64,000 nt of DNA, from positions 1 to 64,000 of the forward strand of contig CACXBB010000032.1 in NCBI GenBank assembly GCA_902765735.1, given 5' to 3'. Positions 1 through 8,673 of this stretch are shown one piece after another (positions within the stretch are counted from its first letter, which is position 1; each line of letters begins with the position of its first letter). Under the pieces are notes generated by a model. It was not told where the DNA came from. It made no database searches and saw only the letters and a program-made list of their open reading frames with translations. Source of the stretch: an uncultured Eubacteriales bacterium. Its GTDB lineage: Bacteria > Bacillota > Clostridia > Christensenellales > Aristaeellaceae. The translations under genes were made by a program, and so were the position numbers.

Positions 1-107
1 GCGACTGCTATTGCCCCACTAAGCCTGCGGAAAATCGCCTTGAAATGCAGCCAAATCCGCTCGAAACTGCATCTCCCGGCATTTAGAAACACACTCTAAG
101 ACTGGGG
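1..107. other. Non-coding left edge
   Basis: I see no credible gene start, ribosome binding site or conserved motif here. It may be the end of an intergenic region that continues outside the window. Confidence 0.4.
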
Positions 108-383
108 ATGTCGACTCCCTCCGTCTCGGCTCCGCCGAGCCACCTCCCTCTAAGAGGGAGGCTGACTCCCTCCGTCAGCCCTGCGGGCTGCCACCTCCCT
201 CTGGAAGGGAGGCTATGGGTTCGCCGCCAAAAGGCTCCCGTCTTGGCCCCCTCTCCGAGGGGGCTGTCAGCGAAGCTGACTGGGGGAGTGAAGGGAGCTG
301 GCGCGGGAGTCCTCCCAGAGGGAGCTGGCGCGCAGCGCCTGAGGGAGCGCCAGCGCTATCCCACAACAAAACGTGAAGAGCCC
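108..383. repeat. Dispersed hairpin-rich repeat, GAGGGAGG type
   Basis: A run of short palindromes built on CCTCCCTCT...AGAGGGAGG, on GTCAGCGAAGCTGAC and on GGCGCGCAGCGCC. The same modules recur at 35511-35895. The right end, ACGTGAAGAGCCC at 371-383, matches the right end of that second element and runs directly into the stop codon of the following minus-strand gene. Short open frames across this stretch are low-complexity by-products of the repeat and are not called as genes. Confidence 0.8.
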
Positions 384-3346
384 TACTTCCTCGTCCTCCA
401 CGCGCGCACGCCGGCGACCAGCTTCTCCGAGCTGCCCTCCCTGACCGACGCGATCCGCAGGCTGACCCGCCTGGGCTCGCCGTTGATCACGAGCCGGTAC
501 TGCATCTTGAACATGCCGTTTTCCCGGATCTCCCGGAGGATGTTCTCCTTCGTCAGCTGCTCCATGCACATCGGATAATCCTCGGGGTGGATGATCCGCC
601 GGCTGTTCTCGACGCTGTCCCTGAAGAAGTCCTCGCCTGCCTTGGCGACGCCGAGGCTCTCATACTCGCTGGTGGCGGTGTACTCCATGTATTTTCCGGT
701 CTCGACATCCACGGTATACAGCGCGATATAATCCTCGTTGAGGGCCATGATCCTGGCCAGGGTATCCCTGTCCATCTTGGCCTCCTTGAGCTGCTCCCGC
801 TCCTTCATCTGGGCGTCCACGATGCTGATGCCCATGATGATGCGGTTTGTGCCGGGGTGCATGCGGGTGATCTTCATGCTGGCGTACAGCGGCTTGCCGG
901 AGTCGATGAGCCGGTAGGTGGCGGTGAACACGCCCTGGCTGTCCAGCTCCCGAATCACCTTTTCCTTGGTGAAGCAAGCCAGGAAGGCCTCCCGGTCGTC
1001 CTCGTAGATGCGGGTCATGGTGTCGCGGCGCGCCGAGGCGAAGAAGTCCGTGCCGTGCCGCTCCATGGCCAGCTCCTCGCCGCCGACGGAGGAGGAGTAT
1101 TCGATAAAGCGCTCGGTGTCCAGGTCCACCGCGTAGATGTTGTAGTAGTCGGCGGCCAGGGCGCGGGCGATGTCCGCGTAGGTCGCGCCGTCGTTGGGCT
1201 CGCTGATGGACAGCACGGCGATGGCCACCGACACGTTCCCGGTGACGGGGTTGACGGCGATCCTCCTGACCATCGCGTGCACCCGCGTGCCGTCGGGCAT
1301 GACCTCGTCGAAGAACGCCCGGCTGCCGCTCTCGCAGCACTGCCTGATGGCGGTCATGAACCGGGGGCTGTAGCCGATGGGCGCTTCGTCGAAGCGGACC
1401 TTTTCGCTGAACACGTCAAACCGGAAGAACCGCTTCATGAAGTCCCGGTAGGACGGGCTGGTGCGCACGTACTGCGCCCGGTCGCCCCGGATCTCCAGTA
1501 TGCTCATGGGCAGCGTGTTGAAGGTGTTGTGGAAGGCCCTCTCGTCCTCGTTGGCCATGACGCCGGGATCGTAGAGGTTGACCCGGCCGATCAGATCAAA
1601 GTAGGCGGACTCCTCCGGGTTCTCGTAGCCGATCTGTATGCCCTTCCGGTTGCGCTCCACGATCTGCTCCAGCGGTATGGCCTTGCAGTAGTAGAAGCCC
1701 TGCAGCTTGGCGCAGCCGATCTCCTGGAGGAAGCGCACCTGGCTCTGGGTCTCCACGCCCTCGCACACGGTGTCCACGCCCAGGGCGGTGGCCATCTTCA
1801 TCAGCTCCGTGAGTATGATCCTGCCGTTGTTGCCCTCGTCCAGGTTGCGCATGAAGGCCATGTCGAACTTGATGAGGTCAAAGGGCATGCTCTGGACCAC
1901 GTCCAGCGACGAATACCCGCTGCCGAAGTCGTCCAGCCACACCGGGAAGCCCAGGCTGCGGAACCGGGCGACCTGCGCCTTCATGAAGTCGAAGTCGCTG
2001 CCGATGACGCTCTCCGTGATCTCCACGGTGATCTTGTCCCGGCCGATGCCGGCCTCGTCCACGCGCCGGCGGATCTCCTCCACGATGTCGCAGGCGCTGA
2101 AGTCCGAACGGGACAGGTTGACGGAGTGCGGCACGATGTGCAGGCCCGTCTCCGCCTGTCGCTGCATCTTCAAGAGCACCTGCTCGACGACGTACAGATC
2201 GAGCTTGTAGATCAGCCCTGCCTCCTCCAGCGGCGGTATGAAGTCGGCTGGGGACAGATAGCCCTTAACCGGATCGATCCACCGGGCCAGCGCCTCCTCG
2301 TCGCAGACCTTGCCCGTCACCGCGCGGATGATGGGCTGGTAGTGGACCTGTATCCATTTTTCCGCGATGGCCCGGTCCAGATTTTCGATGATGTAGCGTT
2401 TTTTGACCGATTTATCGCTGAGGGACTGGCTGTAATAGTTCACGGCCATCTCATAGCGGCCCTTCAGGGTGCCGCAGGCCAGCTTCGCCCGGTCCAGCGC
2501 GACGCTGGCGTGTATCTTCTCCCCCTCGTCCCTGTACACGCCCACGTGGACCGGCAGCGACCGGCCCCCGTTCATCTGCCCGCATTCGCGGAACATGCGC
2601 TCCAGCTTGTCCTCCAGCCCCTCCACCTCGGTGTGCACGGCGAAGTGGTCCGCGCCGATGTGGCAGCAGTTCTCCGTGCTGAACAGCCCGGCCAGCACCT
2701 TCGCGAAGGCCCGCAGCAGCTTGTCGCCCTCGGAAAAGCCGTGCCGGGTGTTGAAGAACTTCATGCCGCTGAAATCCATGTACAACAGCGCGGGGTGCGC
2801 GCCCTTTTTCAGAAAGCTCTCCTTGCCCGCGTCGGCCAGCTCGAAGAAATAGGTCATGCTGGGCAGGCCGGTGAGGTAGTCGTACTGGCTCGCCTTCACG
2901 ATGCTGGCCTCGCGCAGGGCGCTGCTCAGGGTCTGGTTGAGCCCGCTCCCCTCCTGGCTGTAAAGCCCCTCGTCCGTGTACCAGACTTGCGCGAGGCGCA
3001 CGCCGGTGTCGGTGTACACGTGCTCGCCGGTGGCGTGGACGATCCGGTAGTCGGACCCGTTCCGCACCCGCGTCCGGTAGATCACCTCGTAGTGCCCGCC
3101 CTCCGTCGCGAAGCGTATCGCGGCGTTGGCGATCCTGGCCACGTCGTCCGGGTGCGCGTCCTTGTACATATCGTTGTCCATGTCGTAGTAGGCCTCGGCG
3201 CGATCGTCATACCCGAACAGCCTGCAAAAACCGTCCGACAGCGCCAGCGTGACCACCCGCCTGTCCACGAACTGATAGACGGCAAACGGCTGCCTCAGGC
3301 GCTCCAGCATGGCCTGCTCCTGCTCTGAAAAGCGATATTTCTCCAT
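383..3346 (-). CDS. PAS-GGDEF(degenerate)-EAL-PAS signalling protein, probable c-di-GMP phosphodiesterase
   Basis: 987 residues, soluble. Order: N-terminal PAS (about 15-130), GGDEF domain (about 165-310), EAL domain (about 325-580), a PAS-like segment (about 610-730) and two tandem PAS-like sensor modules to the C-terminus. The GGDEF signature is GADHF at 231-235, so cyclase activity is unlikely. The EAL domain keeps EALARW (E351), DDFGSGYSS and CEGVE, so c-di-GMP hydrolysis is plausible. The ATG at 3346 is chosen because GGGGAG lies seven bases upstream and the paralogue at 60383-63301 starts at the equivalent residue (MERYQF versus MEKYRF). An in-frame extension to 3412 overlaps the promoter and is unlikely. 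The ligands of the PAS modules are unknown. It probably forms a single-gene transcript. Confidence 0.9.
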   Translation of the reverse strand: MEKYRFSEQEQAMLERLRQPFAVYQFVDRRVVTLALSDGFCRLFGYDDRAEAYYDMDNDMYKDAHPDDVARIANAAIRFATEGGHYEVIYRTRVRNGSDYRIVHATGEHVYTDTGVRLAQVWYTDEGLYSQEGSGLNQTLSSALREASIVKASQYDYLTGLPSMTYFFELADAGKESFLKKGAHPALLYMDFSGMKFFNTRHGFSEGDKLLRAFAKVLAGLFSTENCCHIGADHFAVHTEVEGLEDKLERMFRECGQMNGGRSLPVHVGVYRDEGEKIHASVALDRAKLACGTLKGRYEMAVNYYSQSLSDKSVKKRYIIENLDRAIAEKWIQVHYQPIIRAVTGKVCDEEALARWIDPVKGYLSPADFIPPLEEAGLIYKLDLYVVEQVLLKMQRQAETGLHIVPHSVNLSRSDFSACDIVEEIRRRVDEAGIGRDKITVEITESVIGSDFDFMKAQVARFRSLGFPVWLDDFGSGYSSLDVVQSMPFDLIKFDMAFMRNLDEGNNGRIILTELMKMATALGVDTVCEGVETQSQVRFLQEIGCAKLQGFYYCKAIPLEQIVERNRKGIQIGYENPEESAYFDLIGRVNLYDPGVMANEDERAFHNTFNTLPMSILEIRGDRAQYVRTSPSYRDFMKRFFRFDVFSEKVRFDEAPIGYSPRFMTAIRQCCESGSRAFFDEVMPDGTRVHAMVRRIAVNPVTGNVSVAIAVLSISEPNDGATYADIARALAADYYNIYAVDLDTERFIEYSSSVGGEELAMERHGTDFFASARRDTMTRIYEDDREAFLACFTKEKVIRELDSQGVFTATYRLIDSGKPLYASMKITRMHPGTNRIIMGISIVDAQMKEREQLKEAKMDRDTLARIMALNEDYIALYTVDVETGKYMEYTATSEYESLGVAKAGEDFFRDSVENSRRIIHPEDYPMCMEQLTKENILREIRENGMFKMQYRLVINGEPRRVSLRIASVREGSSEKLVAGVRAWRTRK

Positions 3347-3397
3347 AAACGGCACTCCCCGGAAGATGGTCGCGAGTACAGATCCCGCCTTGCTGGT

Positions 3398-3427
3398 ATT
3401 ATAGCATGCCATGTGCGCTGTTGTCCA
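3398..3427 (-). promoter_or_regulatory. Sigma-A type promoter for the EAL gene
   Basis: On the minus strand TGGACA (3422-3427) and a perfect TATAAT (3398-3403) are separated by 18 bases. They lie about 50 bases upstream of the ATG at 3346. Confidence 0.6.
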
Positions 3428-3455
3428 CCCTCAAATATGGGCCGGGAGACATTCA

Positions 3456-3491
3456 AACAATCCCCCTGCCGCGCGCGGCAGGGGGATTGTT
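3456..3491 (-). terminator. Rho-independent terminator of the redox/ABC operon
   Basis: A perfect inverted repeat (AACAATCCCCCTGCCGC and its complement) lies just after the TlpA-like stop codon. On the minus strand it ends in a short T-rich run (TTGTTT). It separates the operon from the EAL gene. Confidence 0.8.
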
Positions 3492-3498
3492 CGGTCCG

Positions 3499-4875
3499 TC
3501 ACGCCTTTTTCAGCGTGATATTCACATCGGAGAAGGTATCCAGCGTCTTATAGACGCCCTCGTCGGCGGCATAGCCCTCCGGCACCTTGAGCACGTGCAC
3601 CTCGTAGACCTTCTGCTCCTCCGTCGCAAAGGTGGCGACGCCGTCGGCCTTGGTCTTCTGGAGGGAGCAGGTGGTGTCGTCGCAGAACTGTACCACCGCG
3701 CCCTTGACGGGATTGCCGTCCTCATCGCGCACGATCACGCGATACGCGCCGCTGTCATTGGCCGCGACATCGGCCTCGGGTGCGGCCTCCGCCGCCTCGC
3801 CGGCATCGGACACCGCCTCGCCGGCCAGCAGCTTGTCGATGGTGGGCTCGTAAAGCTCCACGGCAGCCCCGGCGATGGGATAGGTCAGTATCCTGCCCGC
3901 GCTGTCCACGAAGAAGCTGGTGGGATAGCCGGTGACCTCGTTGAATATGGGGTTGTCCTCGGGGATGACCACGTTGGGATAGTTGGTGCCGTACTGCGCC
4001 ATGACCCTGCGGGCCTCGTCCGCCATTTCCCCCTCGATGGGCTCGCCCTCGTACTCCACGCCGACGATGCCGCAGCCCTTCTCCTGAAGCCGGGTGTGAA
4101 GCGCCGCCAGGTCCGCCATTTCGTTCATGCAGTTGATGCACCAGGTGCCCCAGAGGTTGACCATGGTGATCTTGTTGTTCCTGAACAGGTCCTCGCTGCT
4201 GACGGGGTTGCCGTCCAGGTCGGTGGTCTTGAAGCTGAGCACCTCGCCCATGTGGCCGGTATCGTTGTCCACGGGCTCGGTCAGCCCGACGGTCTCCAGC
4301 TTTTTAAGCATCTCGGCCCCGATCATCTCCGTGTCCGCCAGCGCGGCCTGCTTCGTCGCCTCCGGGTCGATCTCCAGATTCCCGGCTTCCGCCGTCTCGT
4401 CGATGCTGTCCAGCAGGTCGTCCACGGGCTCCGAGATGTAGTACCAGCGATAGTCCCCCGCCGCGCCGAACTCCGTGACCCCGTAGCCCTCGGGCAGCGG
4501 CCATGTGATCCCTATGTCGGCCAGGGATTCGGCGTTGGTGACAATGATGGCGCCCACGCCGGCGCCCATCACCTGGAGTGTGTGGCTCATCACAGCCCTT
4601 TCCGCGTCGTCCGTGGCCTTTGCGATCTCGGCCTCGATGTCCTTGACGGTCGCCTCGGGCAGCGCGTAGTACACCAGGATCATCATGGCGGCGAAGGGCT
4701 CGTGCAGCACGACGCCGGTGCGCTGCAGCGCCACGCAGTTCTGCGTTTTCGCCTGTATGTCGTCAATGTCGAGGGCAAAGCCCATCTCCTCGTAGAAGGT
4801 GCCGTCCTCGGCGAGCGCGGACAGGCCGGACAGCAGCATCAGAGCCGCCAGCAGCATTGCGAGAAGACGCTTCAT
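3499..4875 (-). CDS. Secreted TlpA/redoxin-like protein with C-terminal Cna-B-like domain
   Basis: 458 residues with a clear signal peptide (MKRLLAMLLAALM...SALAE). Residues about 25-190 form a domain I do not recognise. Residues about 195-345 are a TlpA-like thioredoxin fold with the redox pair C246-x-x-C249 in WGTWCINC. The last 80 or so residues resemble a Cna-B/carboxypeptidase-regulatory beta-sandwich (DEDGNPVKGAVVQF). It should act outside the membrane as a thiol reductase or oxidase. It is the last gene of the operon, 15 bases after the ferredoxin-thioredoxin gene, which has its own thioredoxin domain and could pass electrons to it. The start is fixed by AAAGGAGG upstream of the ATG. 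The substrate is unknown. Confidence 0.85.
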   Translation of the reverse strand: MKRLLAMLLAALMLLSGLSALAEDGTFYEEMGFALDIDDIQAKTQNCVALQRTGVVLHEPFAAMMILVYYALPEATVKDIEAEIAKATDDAERAVMSHTLQVMGAGVGAIIVTNAESLADIGITWPLPEGYGVTEFGAAGDYRWYYISEPVDDLLDSIDETAEAGNLEIDPEATKQAALADTEMIGAEMLKKLETVGLTEPVDNDTGHMGEVLSFKTTDLDGNPVSSEDLFRNNKITMVNLWGTWCINCMNEMADLAALHTRLQEKGCGIVGVEYEGEPIEGEMADEARRVMAQYGTNYPNVVIPEDNPIFNEVTGYPTSFFVDSAGRILTYPIAGAAVELYEPTIDKLLAGEAVSDAGEAAEAAPEADVAANDSGAYRVIVRDEDGNPVKGAVVQFCDDTTCSLQKTKADGVATFATEEQKVYEVHVLKVPEGYAADEGVYKTLDTFSDVNITLKKA

Positions 4876-4890
4876 GGGGTCAACCTCCTT

Positions 4891-6444
4891 TTATTGTTGT
4901 TGGTTCGCCTCGTCGAAGAGCGCCGAGAGCATCTCCGGGGTGACGGACCCGATCTTGTTGTAGACCACCTCGCCCCTGCGGTTCAATACGACGGTCTGGG
5001 GGAAGGTGCCCGTGCCGCCGACGATCTCCATCAGCGTGTCGTCGTCGGCGTCCGTGGCGCAGGGCATGGCGTAGCCCTTGTCGGACAGGTATTCCTCCGG
5101 GTCGTCGATCACCAGCGACGGGTGCACGACCAGCATGGCGATGTCGTCCCCTTTTTCCTGATACAACTCATTGAAGTACGGCAGCTCCTGCTTGCAGGGC
5201 GTGCAGGAGGTCGCCCAGAAGTTGATGAAGGTCACCTTCCCCCGCTGCTTGGCCAGGTGGAAGTCCGTGCCGTCGTAGCAGGTCAGCGTGAAGTCCTCCA
5301 GCTGCTGCCCCACCTCGTGGCCGATCGGCGCGTCGCTGTCCCAACTCACCGCCGGGGCTTCCGTCGCCGCGGGTGCCTCCGTAGTTGCAGGTTCCTCTGT
5401 CTCTATGGGTTCCTCCGTGGCTGCGGGGGCCTCCGTCGCGGCGGGCTTCTCCGCCTTCTTCAGGGACGGGTCCAGCACATTGAACCACAACAGCGCCAGG
5501 CACAGCACCATAAGCGCCGCGGCCCATATGACGCGCCCCGGGCCTCCGCGCCCGTCCGGCCCCCTGAGTACGCGTCCGCCCGCCTTCATGGCGATGGCCC
5601 CCTGGTTGCAGGTGTCCACGCACTTGCCGCACTGTATGCACTCGTGGTCGCCCACGCGGCGCACGTCCATCTTGCAGCCCCGCACGCATGCGCCGCAGCC
5701 GTTGCAGCGGGCCGCGTCCACCCGCACGCCGATGACGTTGAAGCGGTTGAACAGCCCGTAGACGGCCCCCAGCGGGCAGACGAACCGGCAGAACGCCCGG
5801 AAGCAGAACACGCACGCCAGTCCGATGGCCAGCATGATTACAAACTTGCGGGTGAACAGCACGCCCAGCATGCTGAACATCCCGGCGTTGGCGGGGTTGG
5901 ACAAAAGCCCCATCGCCCCCTCCGAGGTGCCCGCCGGGCAGATGTACTTGCAGAAGGCCGGCAGTGGCAGGTCGCAGCGCAGGCCGTAGGTCAGCGGTAT
6001 GGCGACCACGAACACAATGAGCAGCACGTATTTGAGCCAGCACAGCGCCCGGGTGACCGGGTTTTTCCGAATCTTCGGCGTGGGGATTTTATGCAACAGC
6101 TCCTGGATCAGACCCAGCGGGCACAGCCAGCCGCAGACGGTCCGTCCCAGGATCACGCCGTAGAGCAGTATGATGCCCAGCACGTACCAGCCCGCCCGGT
6201 GTCCGGCGGAGCCCAGCGCGTTCTGTATCGAACCCAGCGGGCACGCGCCCACCGCGCCGGGGCAGGAGTAGCAGTTGAAGCCCGGGGCGCAGGCGTATTT
6301 CGCCTTGCCCTGGTAGATCTGCCCGTCGATGAAGCCCCTGACGTGGGCGTTGTGCAGCAGGGCCGAGTAGAGCTGGACGAGCCGCCGCGTCGTCGGGCGG
6401 TGGGCCTGCCACCACGAAGTCTTGACATTATCCAAGGCCGACAC
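4891..6444 (-). CDS. Membrane polyferredoxin (NapH/CcoG-like) fused to TlpA-type thioredoxin
   Basis: 517 residues. The N-terminal half has several membrane segments and paired CxxxCP-type cysteines (FNCYSCPGAVGACPLG, CGWLCPLG, CKYICPAG, CRFVCPLG). These are followed by two 4Fe-4S motifs, C247-x2-C250-x2-C253-x3-C257 and C269-x2-C272-x2-C275-x3-C279. After one more membrane helix comes a Thr/Glu/Ala/Pro-rich linker (ATEAPAATEEP repeats), then a TlpA-like domain with C414-T-P-C417. NapH-like proteins carry electrons through membranes; here I infer that electrons reach an extracytoplasmic thioredoxin. The longest frame starts with GTG at 6444, overlapping the upstream gene by 17 bases. A TTG at 6435 sits better behind GGAG, so the exact start is uncertain. 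Confidence 0.85.
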   Translation of the reverse strand: MSALDNVKTSWWQAHRPTTRRLVQLYSALLHNAHVRGFIDGQIYQGKAKYACAPGFNCYSCPGAVGACPLGSIQNALGSAGHRAGWYVLGIILLYGVILGRTVCGWLCPLGLIQELLHKIPTPKIRKNPVTRALCWLKYVLLIVFVVAIPLTYGLRCDLPLPAFCKYICPAGTSEGAMGLLSNPANAGMFSMLGVLFTRKFVIMLAIGLACVFCFRAFCRFVCPLGAVYGLFNRFNVIGVRVDAARCNGCGACVRGCKMDVRRVGDHECIQCGKCVDTCNQGAIAMKAGGRVLRGPDGRGGPGRVIWAAALMVLCLALLWFNVLDPSLKKAEKPAATEAPAATEEPIETEEPATTEAPAATEAPAVSWDSDAPIGHEVGQQLEDFTLTCYDGTDFHLAKQRGKVTFINFWATSCTPCKQELPYFNELYQEKGDDIAMLVVHPSLVIDDPEEYLSDKGYAMPCATDADDDTLMEIVGGTGTFPQTVVLNRRGEVVYNKIGSVTPEMLSALFDEANQQQ

Positions 6445-7192
6445 ACTCCGTACAGATCATAATTGCCTTGTAGAGCACGTCCCGGGCGCTGCCGTTTATA
6501 ACCCCGAGGACGATGAGCGCCACGGCCGCGACGACGACTACCGCCTGCACTGTGCCCCGTTTTTCCGGCCGAACCGCGGGCTTCGGCGAAGGCGCAACGC
6601 TCGCCGCCCGCTCCGCCTTTAACTGAACCTGAGCGGCCTCCGCCTCCCGCAGCGCGCTCTTTTCCCGCAGCACGGCGGTCACCGCCAGCGCGCCCAGTCC
6701 CGCGGCGGTCCAGGGCAGCAGCACCCGGATCAGCGCGTGAAACATATTCTCCAGGTCGCGCTCCGAGAAGTGGGCCGGATTCACGATATACGCGGCCACC
6801 GGGACCATGCACGCCGCGAAAACGCCCCAGCCGATGATCGTCAGCCGCTTCTGCGCCGCCCGCTCTTTTTGCATGGCCTCCGAGGGCGCGGCGACGCGGG
6901 CCGCCGCCAGGTCCCGGACCAGCGCCGCGTCCTTCACCGGCTTATCGGCGCTTTCATCCTTCACGCCCAGCAGAAGCCCCGCCACCGTCAGGCCGACGGA
7001 CGCAAAGAACAGCGGCGCGATGGGCGCGAACCTCCCGGCGACGATTTCCGGCGTGTAGATGCTCTCCATGGGGTCCTCCGCCTTGCGGGCCGAGCCCTCC
7101 CGGAAGATGCCCGCCGCGGCCGCGCACAAAAGCGCGGCCAACAGCACGCACAGCGCCGCCTGCAATATCAGATAGGCTCTTTTTCCCGTCAT
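6428..7192 (-). CDS. Membrane protein with CD1871A-like CxxC tail
   Basis: 254 residues with about five hydrophobic segments: an N-terminal one, a pair in the first half, one near 165 and one near 215. The end, with KAIMICTECVGLG as its last 13 residues, resembles the tail of the small CD1871A family of clostridial CxxC membrane proteins, which I recall with a KAINICLECIGIG-type ending. Those are short proteins, so this looks like a longer version carrying the same tail. Its stop overlaps the start of the polyferredoxin-thioredoxin gene, and CD1871A-like genes are commonly found beside 4Fe-4S membrane proteins. A role in the same electron path is plausible but not shown. The family assignment rests on memory of a short motif. 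Confidence 0.65.
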   Translation of the reverse strand: MTGKRAYLILQAALCVLLAALLCAAAAGIFREGSARKAEDPMESIYTPEIVAGRFAPIAPLFFASVGLTVAGLLLGVKDESADKPVKDAALVRDLAAARVAAPSEAMQKERAAQKRLTIIGWGVFAACMVPVAAYIVNPAHFSERDLENMFHALIRVLLPWTAAGLGALAVTAVLREKSALREAEAAQVQLKAERAASVAPSPKPAVRPEKRGTVQAVVVVAAVALIVLGVINGSARDVLYKAIMICTECVGLG

Positions 7193-7206
7193 GGAATCCC
7201 CCCGCG

Positions 7207-8673
7207 TCAGCGCTTATCCTTGTCGATAAACTCCAGCGTGATCGTGGACAGCAGCCCGAAGGCCAGTATAAATGCCAGCAGGTGCAGCCAGTATTCGACG
7301 ATGTTGTCCCATCGCATCTCATAGTCGGCCTTGTAGCTTGCCGCGGCGGCCTTCTCCTCGAGGAAGCTCCTGACGTTCTTCTCGCCCACCAGGTCGATCA
7401 GCCTGCCCAGCGTGGTCTTGAAGGTGAAGCTCTTGTCCCGCCGCGCCTGCACGTCGTCCAGGCCCGCCAGCCAGTCCACGGCCTCTCCCACGGTGGTCAC
7501 GCCGCCCAGCTCCACGTCCTTGTACTTCTCCATGATGCCCGCGGCGTCGACCATGTCGAGCACGTCCCCGACGGTGGTCTGCCGGGTGATCTTCGTGTCG
7601 GCCACATCCTTGACGCCGTCCACGCCCTGCAAGAGCGCAATGGCCTCGCCCACGGTGATGTTGAGCTTCGGGATCGAATACTCCCGCAGCGGCTTGAGCG
7701 CGTCCTCCTCCAGTATGGCGTCGATGATGTCGCCCACGTCCATGTCGTCCAGCACATGTTCCGCCTTCAGTTGCTGGAAGGTTTCGGACTTCTCAAGCAT
7801 CTCCCGGATCTCGCCCACGGTGAACACCTTGCCGATCTCCATCGCGCGGATCTCCGCGACGGTGGGGTTGTCCTTGTCCGCGAGCAGGTCCAGCACCTGC
7901 CCCACGGTCACCGTACCGCCCACCTCGTTGTCCTTCATCTTGTCCACCATGTTGGAGATGGTCACGAACGGGCGGTTGTTGGTGTCCGCCTGCGCCGCGA
8001 TGACCTTAAGCCCCGGGTTGGAGATGGTGAAGTGGGTCAGCGGCTCGGTCCACGCCGGCAGCGTCAGCATGCCGCCGGAGAACACCAGCTGGAAGATCAG
8101 CACGAAGGGCATGATCGTCATGGCCGTGGTGGTGGTGTGCGCCAGCGTGGACACCCACAGCGACAGCATGTCCGAGGCGTAGGTGATCAGCAGCATGGAG
8201 ATGCCCAGATCGACGATCAGCCACGGCGTGAACAGCCCTTCCGCCGGGTACCTGACGCCGGTCAGCTTGGTGACGTACATCGTCACGCCCGTCTGCATCA
8301 GGCACAGCAGGAACTGATACAGCATGTGGGAGAATATGTAGGACGATATGTGCATGCCGGAGCGGTGCTCGCGCTTGATGACGTCACGCTCGCGGCAAAT
8401 GACCTGGATCGAGTTGAAGCAGCCGTTCCAGATGGCCACGCACACCAGCGCGAAGGACCCCATGATGGTGCCCTCCATGTTCAGGAACATCTTCTTGCGA
8501 ATGACCATGCCCACCAGGCCGGCGATCAGCGCCGCCATCGGCAGCACCTTCCAGTCGTTCTGGTACACGAACATCCGAAGCAGCTTGCCCAGATAGATCC
8601 ACACCTGCGCCCCGCGCCCGCGGTGGCGCGCCCGGAACCTGCGGCGGGACTTTACAATGCTCTTATCGCTCAT
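7207..8673 (-). CDS. ABC-2 type permease with extended repeat-bearing loop
   Basis: 488 residues. Residues about 30-230 contain five or so membrane helices typical of ABCG/ABC-2 permeases, and one more helix lies at the C-terminus (about 455-480). Between them (about 235-445) is a large soluble insert with at least seven copies of a T-V-G-x-x-x-D-L-L-like motif, for example TVGQVLDLL, FTVGEIREML, ITVGEAIALL, TTVGDVLDMV, TTVGEAVDWL. In ABCG proteins the loop before the last helix is extracellular, so the repeats probably face outside. The start overlaps the stop of the ATPase gene in an ATGA arrangement, so the two form one transporter. The substrate is unknown; export is more likely than import because there is no binding protein. 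Confidence 0.85.
   Translation of the reverse strand: MSDKSIVKSRRRFRARHRGRGAQVWIYLGKLLRMFVYQNDWKVLPMAALIAGLVGMVIRKKMFLNMEGTIMGSFALVCVAIWNGCFNSIQVICRERDVIKREHRSGMHISSYIFSHMLYQFLLCLMQTGVTMYVTKLTGVRYPAEGLFTPWLIVDLGISMLLITYASDMLSLWVSTLAHTTTTAMTIMPFVLIFQLVFSGGMLTLPAWTEPLTHFTISNPGLKVIAAQADTNNRPFVTISNMVDKMKDNEVGGTVTVGQVLDLLADKDNPTVAEIRAMEIGKVFTVGEIREMLEKSETFQQLKAEHVLDDMDVGDIIDAILEEDALKPLREYSIPKLNITVGEAIALLQGVDGVKDVADTKITRQTTVGDVLDMVDAAGIMEKYKDVELGGVTTVGEAVDWLAGLDDVQARRDKSFTFKTTLGRLIDLVGEKNVRSFLEEKAAAASYKADYEMRWDNIVEYWLHLLAFILAFGLLSTITLEFIDKDKR

Noticed and set aside
587..3328. A 913-codon plus-strand frame opposite the first EAL gene
   Set aside because: The translation is a compositional mirror of the real gene, with no motif and no ribosome binding site. 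The same holds for the long frames at 3406-6462, 46358-49990, 7282-8826 and 60449-62518.
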